Shown one piece after another: positions 55,757-64,000 of a DNA stretch of 64,000 bases (position 1 is its first letter; each line of letters opens with the position of its first letter). Origin of the DNA: Edaphocola flava (GTDB lineage Bacteria; Bacteroidota; Bacteroidia; Chitinophagales; Chitinophagaceae). The stretch is taken from the NCBI RefSeq assembly GCF_004118155.1, contig NZ_SAIQ01000004.1, positions 124,001 to 188,000 of the forward strand. Reading direction: 5' to 3'. A program made the translations under genes and the position numbers. Below the pieces are notes generated by a model that saw nothing but the letters and a program-made list of their open reading frames with translations, ran no database searches and was not told the DNA's origin.

Positions 55757-57634
55757 ATGAATGCAGACCAACTATACAGAGACAGCATCGCAGATAAGGA
55801 ATTGTTCTGGCAGCAACAGGCCAGGCAGCTGGACTGGTATACCTTTCCGGAGACCATACTGGGCAGCGACGAAACGGGCTACCCGCAATGGTTTCCCGAT
55901 GGAATGCTGAATATGTGTTACCTCGCGGTAGACAGGCATGTAGCAAAGGGTTACGGAGCGCAGGTTGCCGTCATATACGATTCACCGGTTACCGGACAAC
56001 AACAAAAATATACATATGCCCAGGTGCAGCAAGAGGTTGCTAAACTAGCCGGAGGCTTGCGGGGACTGGGTTTGACCGAGGGCGATACGGCTATTATATA
56101 CATGCCGATGATACCGCAGTCCATGTTTGCCATGCTGGCCTGTGCCCGCATTGGTGTCATTCATTCTGTGGTATTTGGTGGGTTTGCACCGCATGAGCTA
56201 TCGGTACGCATCGATGATTGTAAACCTAAAGTAATATTAACGGCCAGTGTAGGTATAGAAGGAAAGAAAACTATTCCGTACATGCCTATGGTGACAGAAG
56301 CTATTGCACTATCCGCTCATAAACCGGAACATATTGTTCATGTGGATCGTAAACTTGCAGGTATAAAACCAGCAAAAGGGGTGATCGATTATGCCGCACT
56401 GGTAGCGGCTTTCGCGCCGGTGCCCTGCATTTCACTGCCTTCCACACATCCATTGTATGTATTATATACCTCCGGTACAACAGGTAAGCCTAAAGGCATT
56501 ATACGGGATACCGGTGGCTATGCAACAGCATTGCAGTTCTCTATGACGCATATCTATGGAGCGCAGCCAGGAGAGGTCTTCTGGGCCGCTTCTGATGTAG
56601 GCTGGGTAGTGGGGCATAGCTATATTGTATACGGACCATTGCTGAACCGCAATACCACTGTGGTCTTTGAGGGGAAGCCTATAATGACACCCGATGCCGG
56701 AACGTTCTGGCGCATCATCTCCGAACACCAGGTAAAGATCATGTTTACCGCACCCACGGCCATACGGGCGATTAAGAAAGAAGATCCCGAAGGCTTGCTG
56801 GTAAAGCAATATGACCTGTCCTGCCTGCGTACCCAGTTTCTTGCAGGAGAGCGCTGTGATGTGGCCACTCTGGACTGGTACGAGCAACATATCGGTGTGC
56901 CGGCTATAGATCATTTCTGGCAGACAGAGAGTGGCTGGCCGGTGCTGGGCCTGCAACGTGGTGTGGAACAAGAGCCCATTATCAGGGCCGCCGCAGGTAA
57001 GCCTATACCGGGTTACGACATCAGGGTATTTAATGATAATGGCTATGAGCTGGATGCACATCATGAAGGCTATCTGGTCATTAAACTACCATTGCCACCC
57101 GGTACATTAACAGGTTTGTGGAATGATCCTGAACGATTTAAGAGAGGATACCTGGAGCAGTTCACCGGATACTATTTCTCCGGCGATGGGGTGATCCGCA
57201 ATGAAGATGGTTATATGTTCATTACGGGCAGGGTGGATGATGTGATTAATGTGGCTGGCCACCGGATGTCCACTGCGGAGATGGAAGAAGTAGTAGCCGG
57301 TCAGCCGGAAGTCGCTGAATGTGCAGTGGTAGGCATAGAAGACACTTTAAAAGGACAAGTGCCTATGGCGCTTGTGGTCTTAAAACAAGGAGTAACTGAT
57401 CCTGAACAAGTGCCTGCTGCTGTAGTACAACTGGTACGAGAAAAAATAGGTGCCGTGGCCTGTCTTAAAGAAGTGCTGGTCGTACAGCGCCTGCCCAAAA
57501 CCAGGAGTGGCAAGATCCTGCGTAAACTGATCCGTACTATGATCGACGGGAAAGCATACCAGGTGCCCAGTACCATAGATGATCCTGCAATCATTGAAGA
57601 GCTGCAGGAGCAGTTTGCCCTGATCAAAAAGTAA
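55757..57634 (+). CDS. Acyl-CoA synthetase, propionate--CoA ligase-type
   Basis: 625 residues of the acyl-adenylate superfamily. AMP-binding motif YTSGTTGKPKGIIRDTGGY (about 236-254), A5 FWQTESGWPVLG, A7/A8 YYFSGDGVIRNEDGYMFITG then RVDDVINVAGHRM, and the acetylatable lysine region LPKTRSGKILRKL (about 575). The RDTGGYATAL stretch resembles PrpE/propionyl-CoA synthetases rather than AcsA. It would use propionate, butyrate or a related acid with ATP and CoA. It lies 34 bases after the response regulator and 31 before acsA. Confidence 0.9.
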   Translation: MNADQLYRDSIADKELFWQQQARQLDWYTFPETILGSDETGYPQWFPDGMLNMCYLAVDRHVAKGYGAQVAVIYDSPVTGQQQKYTYAQVQQEVAKLAGGLRGLGLTEGDTAIIYMPMIPQSMFAMLACARIGVIHSVVFGGFAPHELSVRIDDCKPKVILTASVGIEGKKTIPYMPMVTEAIALSAHKPEHIVHVDRKLAGIKPAKGVIDYAALVAAFAPVPCISLPSTHPLYVLYTSGTTGKPKGIIRDTGGYATALQFSMTHIYGAQPGEVFWAASDVGWVVGHSYIVYGPLLNRNTTVVFEGKPIMTPDAGTFWRIISEHQVKIMFTAPTAIRAIKKEDPEGLLVKQYDLSCLRTQFLAGERCDVATLDWYEQHIGVPAIDHFWQTESGWPVLGLQRGVEQEPIIRAAAGKPIPGYDIRVFNDNGYELDAHHEGYLVIKLPLPPGTLTGLWNDPERFKRGYLEQFTGYYFSGDGVIRNEDGYMFITGRVDDVINVAGHRMSTAEMEEVVAGQPEVAECAVVGIEDTLKGQVPMALVVLKQGVTDPEQVPAAVVQLVREKIGAVACLKEVLVVQRLPKTRSGKILRKLIRTMIDGKAYQVPSTIDDPAIIEELQEQFALIKK

Positions 57635-57664
57635 ATATTAAAACATTAAAATAAATAAGTAAAG

Positions 57665-59572
57665 ATGAAAAATTATGTAATCGAGAGCTTGCCGGACTAT
57701 TTCAAACAGTATAAGAAGTCGATCAAAGATCCTAAGAAATTCTGGGATAAGATTGCGGATGAAAACTTTGTCTGGTACCAGCGTTGGGAGAAGGTACTGA
57801 AGCATGATATGAGTGAAGCAAAGATAGAATGGTTCCTGAATGCCAAGCTGAATATTACAAAGAACTGCATAGACCGGCACCTGAGCGGTCGCGGCAGTAA
57901 GCATGCCATCATCTTTGAACCGAATAATCCTGAGGAGGCCACACAATACATCACGTACCAGGACTTGTACGACCGTGTTGGTAAAATGGCCAATGTACTG
58001 CGTGCCCAGGGTATAGGCAAAGGCGATCGTGTCTGTATTTACCTGCCTATGATTCCGGAACTGGCAGTGGCGATGCTGGCTTGTGCCCGCATCGGTGCCA
58101 TACATACCGTGGTGTTTGCAGGTTTCTCTGCATCTGCCGTGGCCGCGCGCATTACCGATTGCGATTGTAAGCTGGTCATCACTTCAGATGGTAGCTATCG
58201 CGGAGATAAAAAGATAGACTTAAAAGGGATCGTAGATGAGGCATTAAAAACCTGTCCTTCGATAGGTAAAGTGCTGGTGGTAAAACGCACTGGTTCTGCG
58301 GTAACGATGCAGGAAGGCCGTGATGAATGGATCGCTCCTTTGCTGGATGCTGCACCGGTAGATAATATACCCGAGATTATGGATTCGGAAGATCCGCTGT
58401 TTATCCTGTATACCTCCGGTTCTACGGGTAAGCCTAAGGGTATGATGCACAGTTGTGCAGGTTATATGGTGTATACCGCATATACGTTCAAGAATGTATT
58501 TAACTATAAAGAAAATGACATCTACTGGTGTACGGCAGATATCGGCTGGATCACCGGTCACTCCTATATCGTATACGGACCTCTGCTGAATGGAGCTACG
58601 ACTGTTATCTTTGAAGGCGTACCTTCTTATCCGCAGCCGGACCGCTTCTGGGAGGTAATTGAAAAACATAAAGTAACACAGTTCTATACTGCACCGACTG
58701 CTATCCGCGCCCTGGCGAAGGAAAGCACGGAGTGGGTAGAGAAGCATGATCTGTCTTCACTGAAAGTTATCGGATCGGTAGGCGAACCGATAAATGATGA
58801 GGCCTGGCACTGGTATAATGATCATGTGGGCAGAAAGACCAGTCCGATTGTAGATACCTGGTGGCAGACCGAAACCGGTGGCATCCTTATCTCTCCATTG
58901 CCTTACATTACCCCGACCAAGCCAACCTATGCCACATTACCGCTGCCTGGTGTGCAACCGGTACTGATGGATGATAAACGTAATGAGATCACGGGTAACC
59001 AGGTGACGGGCAATCTTTGTATCCGTTTTCCATGGCCGGGTATAGCCCGTACGATATGGGGCGATCATCAGCGTTATAAAGAAACTTATTTTACAGCCTT
59101 TCCGGGCAAATACTTTACCGGTGATGGTGCCTTGCGTGATGAGGTAGGGTATTACCGCATTACCGGCAGGGTAGATGATGTGATCATTGTATCGGGTCAT
59201 AACCTGGGTACCGCACCGATAGAAGACAGTATTAATGAGCATCCGGCAGTAGCAGAAAGCGCTATTGTAGGCTATCCGCACGATATTAAAGGTAATGCAC
59301 TGTATGGCTTTGTGATCCTGAAAGAAAGTGGTGAAGGACGCGATCGCGATAACCTGCGCAAAGAGATCAACCAGCTGATTTCAGAACAGATAGGGCCTAT
59401 AGCTAAACTGGATAAAATACAGTTTGTATCCGGTTTGCCTAAGACCCGTTCCGGTAAGATCATGCGCCGCATTCTGCGCAAAATTGCTGAAGGTGATTTC
59501 AGTAATTTCGGAGATATCTCTACCTTACTGAACCCTGAAATAGTGGAGGAGATTAAGAATGAGAAGCTGTAG
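57665..59572 (+). CDS. acsA: Acetyl-CoA synthetase (acetate--CoA ligase)
   Basis: 635 residues, AMP-forming. Seen: VWYQRWEKVL (N-terminal signature), YTSGSTGKPKGMMHS (about 252-266), DTWWQTETGGILISPL, YFTGDGALRDEVGYYRITG, RVDDVIIVSGHNLGTAPIED and KTRSGKIMRR (Lys near 597, the acetylation site in characterised Acs). It converts acetate, ATP and CoA to acetyl-CoA for scavenging acetate. Last gene of the porin-symporter-kinase-synthetase locus, followed by a long palindrome. Confidence 0.95.
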   Translation: MKNYVIESLPDYFKQYKKSIKDPKKFWDKIADENFVWYQRWEKVLKHDMSEAKIEWFLNAKLNITKNCIDRHLSGRGSKHAIIFEPNNPEEATQYITYQDLYDRVGKMANVLRAQGIGKGDRVCIYLPMIPELAVAMLACARIGAIHTVVFAGFSASAVAARITDCDCKLVITSDGSYRGDKKIDLKGIVDEALKTCPSIGKVLVVKRTGSAVTMQEGRDEWIAPLLDAAPVDNIPEIMDSEDPLFILYTSGSTGKPKGMMHSCAGYMVYTAYTFKNVFNYKENDIYWCTADIGWITGHSYIVYGPLLNGATTVIFEGVPSYPQPDRFWEVIEKHKVTQFYTAPTAIRALAKESTEWVEKHDLSSLKVIGSVGEPINDEAWHWYNDHVGRKTSPIVDTWWQTETGGILISPLPYITPTKPTYATLPLPGVQPVLMDDKRNEITGNQVTGNLCIRFPWPGIARTIWGDHQRYKETYFTAFPGKYFTGDGALRDEVGYYRITGRVDDVIIVSGHNLGTAPIEDSINEHPAVAESAIVGYPHDIKGNALYGFVILKESGEGRDRDNLRKEINQLISEQIGPIAKLDKIQFVSGLPKTRSGKIMRRILRKIAEGDFSNFGDISTLLNPEIVEEIKNEKL

Positions 59573-59580
59573 TATTGATT

Positions 59581-59637
59581 TTATCCCATAATAATAAATG
59601 CCGGTCACAGTGACCGGCATTTATTATTATGGGATAA
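59581..59637. terminator. 57-bp near-palindrome downstream of acsA
   Basis: 28-base perfect arms (59581-59608, 59610-59637) separated by a single base, 9 bases past the stop. It is the third structure in this window with 28-bp arms. Confidence 0.8.
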
Positions 59638-59757
59638 TTATGATATATAATAATTGTATAATTATAATTTAATACTATTTTAAAATATTTTATATAAAAA
59701 CTTTGAATCATCATTTTGGCTGATTATATTTAGGAAACAAAAATCCAAAAAATAAAT

Positions 59758-60783
59758 ATGAAAAAAACCATTTTTACACTGCTGTGCAGTTTTACCGGAT
59801 TAGCGATGGTACAGGCACAAACACCGGAAATGAAATCACGTTCATTAGTATGCAAGTTTACCGAAACCTGGTGCGGACCCTGCGGGGGCTGGGGCTGGAA
59901 TCTGGCCAACCAGGTCATTGCAGACATCGGTGATAAAGGATATTATGTTGGCGTTATGGGGAGTAGTACACCCTCCTCTATGAATGCGAACTGTTACGGC
60001 CCATTTGAGTCCAATTTTCCTGTAGGGGGCTATCCTACTTTTATCGTAAATGATGAGGATGGAGGAAGCTATCTGAGCGAGGTGAGCGGTGCCTATAACA
60101 CTTTTGCGGCTACAACACCTGTGGCCAGTCCTGCGGCATATTTCACTATTAGCGGCGGTACTATTAACGTTACTTCAAAATCGAAATTCTGGACAGCAAG
60201 CACAGGCGAATTTTATGTTTCTGCATTTGTAGTGGAGAATAAAGTGCTGGCTGCACAAAATGGTCAGTCGGGAACTGCAGAACATCACTACCTGTTAAGA
60301 GGTAGTATGATGGCCAATAAATCGCCATGGGGAATGCTGTTGTATAATGGAGCTATTGCAGCTAATACAGAATACAGCCAGGACTTCTCTATGACGATGG
60401 GTGCAGGCTGGAATGCAGATAATATTTCTGTATTAGTCGCTATTTATAGAAAGGAAGGAACCAAGTATAAATTTGTCAATGTAATACAGGCTACGAATAA
60501 TACTACGGGCCTTCGTGATAATGAGCAACTGGCCGCAGCATCGGTTTATCCTAACCCTGCAACTGCAGAAGCAACATTATCCCTCTCTCTGAAAAATGCA
60601 CGCAAAGTTGCTGTAACCGTGACGGATATGAGTGGCCGGGTAGTGTACCAGCAGCCAGAGCAGGCATTGGCAGCGGGCATGACTAATATTAAAATACCGG
60701 CACAGCAATTCGCTGCGGGTTGTTATAATATCAGCGTTAAAGGTGAAGGGATTCATACTAACGAGGCATTGATTGTCAAATAA
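59758..60783 (+). CDS. Omp28-like thioredoxin-fold T9SS protein
   Basis: 341 residues: signal peptide (to about 20), then a thioredoxin-fold domain with CxxC in FTETWCGPCGGWGW (Cys39, Cys42) and GYPTFIVN as the cis-Pro region, a beta domain (about 125-245), and a T9SS type A sorting domain from VYPNPATAEATLSL (about 265) to ALIVK. Omp28-related proteins are outer-membrane or surface proteins of Bacteroidota; a surface-exposed redox-active member is inferred. A -7-like TATATTTA lies about 30 bases before the ATG. Confidence 0.82.
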   Translation: MKKTIFTLLCSFTGLAMVQAQTPEMKSRSLVCKFTETWCGPCGGWGWNLANQVIADIGDKGYYVGVMGSSTPSSMNANCYGPFESNFPVGGYPTFIVNDEDGGSYLSEVSGAYNTFAATTPVASPAAYFTISGGTINVTSKSKFWTASTGEFYVSAFVVENKVLAAQNGQSGTAEHHYLLRGSMMANKSPWGMLLYNGAIAANTEYSQDFSMTMGAGWNADNISVLVAIYRKEGTKYKFVNVIQATNNTTGLRDNEQLAAASVYPNPATAEATLSLSLKNARKVAVTVTDMSGRVVYQQPEQALAAGMTNIKIPAQQFAAGCYNISVKGEGIHTNEALIVK

Positions 60784-60805
60784 CCTGATTTGATAGATAT
60801 GATAT

Positions 60806-60838
60806 AATAAGCGCCGGTGCAGAGCACCGGCGCTTATT
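60806..60838. terminator. Bidirectional terminator between Omp28-like gene and pnuC
   Basis: 15-bp perfect, GC-rich arms (60806-60820, 60824-60838), 3-base loop, with T-rich or A-rich runs on both sides of convergent genes. Confidence 0.9.
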
Positions 60839-60840
60839 GT

Positions 60841-61500
60841 TTATTTTACAGTTGCACTGCGTTTCCATTTGAGGTAACCGTCAATGGCGAGTATTGTGAA
60901 GATAAGGTATTGCAATGCGGTTAGTCCCAGTGATTTATAGATCATCATGGGTATACAGATTGCATCACCGATGATCCAGAACAACCAGTTCTCCACCTTC
61001 TGCCGGGCCATAAACCACATGCCCACGAGGAAAATGGAGGTGGTGATAATGTCCAGATAATTGGCCCAGTCCAGATGATCCCAGTTCAGGTCTTTTACCT
61101 GCAGGTTGCTATCATTAAGCAATGGTTTGTAGTAATAGATAATGCTTACCCCTATAATACTGAGGAGGAACAGAAGGCCGCCCCAGACCCAGTCTTTTTT
61201 AGTGGCTTTGGTCACCCGCACATGCACGGCATCTACCTTGACGCGGTACCAGGCGATCCAGCCGTAAATGCTCATTACCGTATAGTAAAAATTAATGAGC
61301 GTATCTCCGATCAGCCCGGCCTTAAACAGGATGTATACATACAGTGCAGTACTGATAATGCCGGTAGGGTACACCCATATATGTTTTCGTATAGAGAGCA
61401 AAACACTCCATACACCGAATATTACAGCGACAGACTCCAGTATGATAAACTGCGTGCTATATTCTTTATAGGGGGCTATTAAGTACTGTATGAGGTCCAT
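60841..61500 (-). CDS. pnuC: Nicotinamide riboside transporter PnuC
   Basis: 219 residues, about seven helices. PnuC pattern: SVLLSIRKHIWVYPTGIIST (about 36), FYYTVMSIYGWIAWYR, LNWDHLDWANYLDIITTSIF, MARQKVENWLFWIIGDAICI. It brings nicotinamide riboside (or a thiamine-type vitamin in the PnuT subgroup) into the cell for NAD synthesis. No riboswitch is seen upstream. A -7 box TACATTTG (minus, 61509-61516) would leave almost no leader. Confidence 0.9.
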   Translation of the reverse strand: MDLIQYLIAPYKEYSTQFIILESVAVIFGVWSVLLSIRKHIWVYPTGIISTALYVYILFKAGLIGDTLINFYYTVMSIYGWIAWYRVKVDAVHVRVTKATKKDWVWGGLLFLLSIIGVSIIYYYKPLLNDSNLQVKDLNWDHLDWANYLDIITTSIFLVGMWFMARQKVENWLFWIIGDAICIPMMIYKSLGLTALQYLIFTILAIDGYLKWKRSATVK

Positions 61501-61508
61501 AAAGGGTA

Positions 61509-61516
61509 CAAATGTA
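61509..61516 (-). promoter_or_regulatory. -7 box TACATTTG of pnuC
   Basis: Exact TAnnTTTG match on the minus strand, 8 bases before the start codon, so the mRNA would be nearly leaderless. Chance match cannot be excluded. Confidence 0.45.
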
Positions 61517-61576
61517 GCACATCTGTATCAATTACAGGTTTGTCTGCAGTCCATATTGTACAAGGTCCCTGTACTA

Positions 61577-62250
61577 TTATAAATCATAAAAAATGCCTGC
61601 TTGTAGTTTAAGCTGTTGCTGGTAGTTGGAGAAAGGTTGGCCATAAGAGAAGTCCCCGATATCATTCATGCCTTGCGCAAAGTATATTTCAGTGTTGAGG
61701 TGCAGCTTACTGCTGAGCTGTAAGCTTACTCCTGTTCCCGCTGCGATAGATATTTCCATTCGGTTGTAAGGATTGATCTTGCGGACCCATTGTTCTCCAT
61801 AAGCATCCATACTGTTATACGTTACCCTGGCTCCTTTTTTATCAGTGTGGTAACCTGGTATGATGGCCATGTAGGCATAGGGCCTTAATTTTTGTGATAC
61901 TTTACCCCAATTATGCCTTATTTGTACCGGCACACGCAGAAAATGGGGTTTGACTGTAAAGTGATAATAAAACGGAGCATCGCGATTGTCCCGGAAATCA
62001 ACAAGGCCGCTATGAGGGTCGAAGGAATATTGTACGGCTGCACCCCATTGCCAATGCTGATTGATTGAACATAGTGCCTGTACGCCCAGTCCATAGGCCA
62101 GGAAATGATCGTTCTTGGTATAAAAGTTGTTTACCGTAGTAAAACCGGTCTGGGCTTGCAGACCTACTGTCCATTGGTGCTTCATTGGTGCTTCTGCGCA
62201 GAACTGATAAAAGGAGTGCCAAGCAGCAGGAAGGGCATGAGTTTTTTCAT
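61577..62250 (-). pseudogene. Outer-membrane beta-barrel gene frameshifted by an 11-bp tandem duplication
   Basis: From the ATG at 62250 the first 19 codons encode a good signal peptide (MKKLMPFLLLGTPFISSAQ). The next 22 bases are an exact 11-bp tandem repeat (minus strand AAGCACCAATG twice, 62193-62172). It shifts the frame to a TGA at once. Removing one copy joins the signal peptide to KHQWTVGLQAQTGFTTV and a 202-residue barrel ending in LKLQAGIFYDL, close to the paralogue at 62784-63458 (SAQ/FAQ then WxxGL). The ATG overlapping that stop (ATGA) could restart translation, but without an export signal. Either a recent inactivation or a reversible switch. Confidence 0.8.
62172..62193. repeat. 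11-bp exact tandem duplication
   Basis: Two adjacent identical 11-mers (CATTGGTGCTT on the plus strand, 62172-62182 and 62183-62193) at the junction of signal peptide and mature protein. Confidence 0.95.
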
Positions 62251-62412
62251 GGAATCTTATTTTAATGAAAGACCGTGATGTTACTATAACAACGTCACCC
62301 GTAAGTGAAATATTATAAATTACCCTGCCTGTTACACTTCGCGCTATATCGGGATGAAACTCAAAAGGTTTTAGTGATTCTGTAGAACACTCAAGCCTTT
62401 TGAAAATATATT

Positions 62413-62761
62413 AACTGACTATCATCCGCATATAGTAAGCTGTTTTATTCGTCCTTTTGTCCGGCAACAAAGGACCAAAAATGCCTTTGTTTTCATCAAG
62501 GCGATTGCTGGGCACCGCCATTTTGTACCGTTGCGTGCTTTGATCGTCTGAGCTTAACGTGTGACGCGTTCGGTGCTCAACAATCGCATCTCCAACCAAA
62601 ATGGTTATCGCTGTGATGAAAACAATAAGCGATCCGTACAAGTACAGATCGCTCAAAATGGACTTATAAATCCGGCGTTACAAAAATCATTAACTCGGTC
62701 GATAGAGTCGAAAGCCACTGTCTGAGCACAGCGAGTCTTGTTTCCTTTAAGCGGAGACTCA
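62413..62761. repeat. Dispersed structured repeat, copy 2 (short form)
   Basis: Same orientation as 22449-22919 and lacking about 125 internal bases present there. The outer stem TTGTTTTCATCA (62487-62498) with TGATGAAAACAA (62614-62625) is kept, as are the inner stems with G-U pairs. No protein-coding gene is supported. Confidence 0.85.
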
Positions 62762-62783
62762 GTATATATTATTTGCAATAAAG

Positions 62784-63458
62784 TTACAGGCTGAACTGTA
62801 ATCCTACCTGTCCTCTAAGGTGCTGATGGTATGATTTTTGGTGATTGTTATATTCCTGATTATATTGTACTGCATCAATCAGGCCGTGGTAAAATCCTGC
62901 TTCAGCGGTAAGGGATAAGCGGTTTCCAAGGCGGACTTTTGCACCCGCACCACCATATACACCGAAGTCAAACTTCGGGCTAACGGTCATGACCATATCC
63001 ACCCTGGCTAAAAAGTCACGACTGTAATCATTGTAGGCGAAATATCTGCTATCGTTGGCTCCGCTACAGCGAAAACCCGCAGATACTCCGGTAACCACGT
63101 ATGGACGTACTCTTTGCTGTTCTGGCATAAAAGTATACCTGAACTGAACAGGGATACGTATAAATCTGGATCGTTCAGTAATGGAGAAATATAGCCTTTC
63201 CGGGGCCTGGCCATTATCATATACCGAACGAAATCCTTCAGCAGAGTATTGCACACCGGCACTTAACTCTGTATGCTGATTTATGCGGTAAAAGACTTGT
63301 CCGGCAATAGCCATAGAAGACAGATCCATTTGGGCCTGAGGCTGATTAGTCACAGTGCTTACACCCTGACTGTAATTCAGGCCCAGAGACCATTTGCTGT
63401 TTTGTGCAAAGCCGGCAGCAGGTATAGCCAGCATCAGGAAGAATAAAGATTTTTTCAT
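62784..63458 (-). CDS. Outer-membrane beta-barrel protein, paralogue of 61577-62250
   Basis: 224 residues: signal peptide (KKSLFFLMLAIPAAGFAQ), then barrel strands (KWSLGLNYSQGVSTV, FYRINQHTELSAGVQYSAEG, RFIRIPVQFRYTFMPEQQR) ending HLRGQVGLQFSL. The RFIRIPVQFR/HFLRVPVQIRH and RPYVVTG/RPYAYMA segments are shared with the broken gene at 61577-62250, so the two arose by duplication. Function unknown. The dispersed repeat lies between them. Confidence 0.75.
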   Translation of the reverse strand: MKKSLFFLMLAIPAAGFAQNSKWSLGLNYSQGVSTVTNQPQAQMDLSSMAIAGQVFYRINQHTELSAGVQYSAEGFRSVYDNGQAPERLYFSITERSRFIRIPVQFRYTFMPEQQRVRPYVVTGVSAGFRCSGANDSRYFAYNDYSRDFLARVDMVMTVSPKFDFGVYGGAGAKVRLGNRLSLTAEAGFYHGLIDAVQYNQEYNNHQKSYHQHLRGQVGLQFSL

Positions 63459-63707
63459 TGTATAATATGGGGATTAAATATAAGCATATTTTATTCTTAT
63501 TTTTTACAATGTTGAGATATAATTATTCAATACATACAGTACACCAATCTGTAGCTTAAGCTGCTGCTCCTGTATGGGAGCAGCACAATAGGGTTGTGTA
63601 GCGAAGCTTATTCCTAATAGTCCGGGTAAGGCAAAATAAAAAGGGAAAACATCCTTTTTGCTTAACGTTACCTTTTGGGGAAATATTATTCATGCTCCCG
63701 GTGAGTA

Positions 63708-64000
63708 TTATGGTTGCTTCCTTACTTTAAAATACCCGCTGCGGATTTCTGTTGAAGGATCAACGGAGTAAAAGGCCACATCTCCGGAAAAGTAGGCTTC
63801 CAGTTCTGTTGCTGTATTTTTAATAATATGAATGTTTCCCGCGCGGGTATTGTAGCGGCTCAGTAAGTTGCCCTCCATTACCTCATAGTCCAGCCGGAAA
63901 AAATACTCCATTGTATACTTCGTATCATCCGTTACATTGTCCTGTACCTGGATAATTAGTTTAGAACTGTTCTTTGCTTTGATATCTTTCTGCTCTGCAA
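63708..64000 (-). CDS. C-terminal part of an unknown protein, cut by the window edge
   Basis: The frame is open from the right edge to a stop at 63708 (at least 97 codons) and includes AEQKDIKAKNSSKLIIQVQD before the internal Met. Alternating strands and charged turns (LEAYFSGDVAFYSVDP, SGYFKVRKQP at the end) suggest a beta-rich extracytoplasmic protein. N-terminus not visible; family not recognised. 63459-63707 to its left holds no gene, only a short hairpin (63563-63584). Confidence 0.5.
   Translation of the reverse strand, partial: AEQKDIKAKNSSKLIIQVQDNVTDDTKYTMEYFFRLDYEVMEGNLLSRYNTRAGNIHIIKNTATELEAYFSGDVAFYSVDPSTEIRSGYFKVRKQP

Noticed and set aside
62411-62656. 81-codon open frame inside the dispersed repeat
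   Set aside because: The equivalent frame in the other copy at about 22611-22793 is interrupted differently and the hairpins dominate the sequence, so it is unlikely to be a protein gene.

Overview
The window reads as a chromosome segment of a Bacteroidota bacterium, most likely of the Chitinophagaceae/Chitinophagales group. I infer this from proteins with the C-terminal sorting domain of the type IX secretion system (T9SS), a PorX response regulator, many small outer-membrane beta-barrels, Bacteroidota-type -7 promoter boxes (TAnnTTTG) in front of many genes, and the general lack of Shine-Dalgarno sequences. The species cannot be named from sequence alone. No rRNA, tRNA, CRISPR array, prophage or complete insertion sequence was seen.

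Layout. 1-9013 (mostly minus strand): a cut-off MORN-like protein, a small membrane protein, a T9SS cargo protein, NhaA, a 21-bp minisatellite, and a large PNGase F-like T9SS protein. 9166-17821: housekeeping (lon, def, secA) with a BtuF-like binding protein. 18092-19272: two AT-richer genes for small lipoproteins, one with a damaged thioredoxin motif. 19658-24700: a TonB-dependent-type receptor, a dispersed structured repeat, and an ABC exporter. 24811-29862: small envelope proteins, a DUF3050 protein, porX and a PhaE-like protein. 30190-36353: an envelope redox and hydrolase run (serine hydrolase, thioredoxin, DsbD, LTA-synthase-like sulfatase). 36405-44674: phosphoribosyltransferase, clpC, an Lgt-like protein, trhO, DUF58, then yceD-rpmF-plsX. 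44868-49107: a beta-barrel protein, gcvP, and a small InsA-like zinc/HTH protein.

49205-59572 is the most coherent locus: outer-membrane porin, MHS-family symporter, two tiny membrane proteins, an SLC5-histidine kinase hybrid, a receiver-only response regulator, and two acyl-CoA synthetases (propionyl-type and acetyl-CoA synthetase), all on the plus strand with short gaps or overlaps. It looks like an uptake, sensing and activation unit for short-chain carboxylates. It recalls the CrbS/CrbR acetate switch, but its regulator has no output domain.

59758-64000 holds an Omp28-like T9SS thioredoxin-fold protein, PnuC, two related beta-barrel genes (one broken by an 11-bp tandem duplication right after its signal peptide), the second copy of the dispersed repeat, and a gene cut by the window edge.

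Two structural themes stand out outside genes. Very long perfect or near-perfect palindromes (46-57 bp, no loop or one base) sit at several 3' gene ends. A dispersed repeat of about 350-470 bp with conserved nested hairpins occurs twice.
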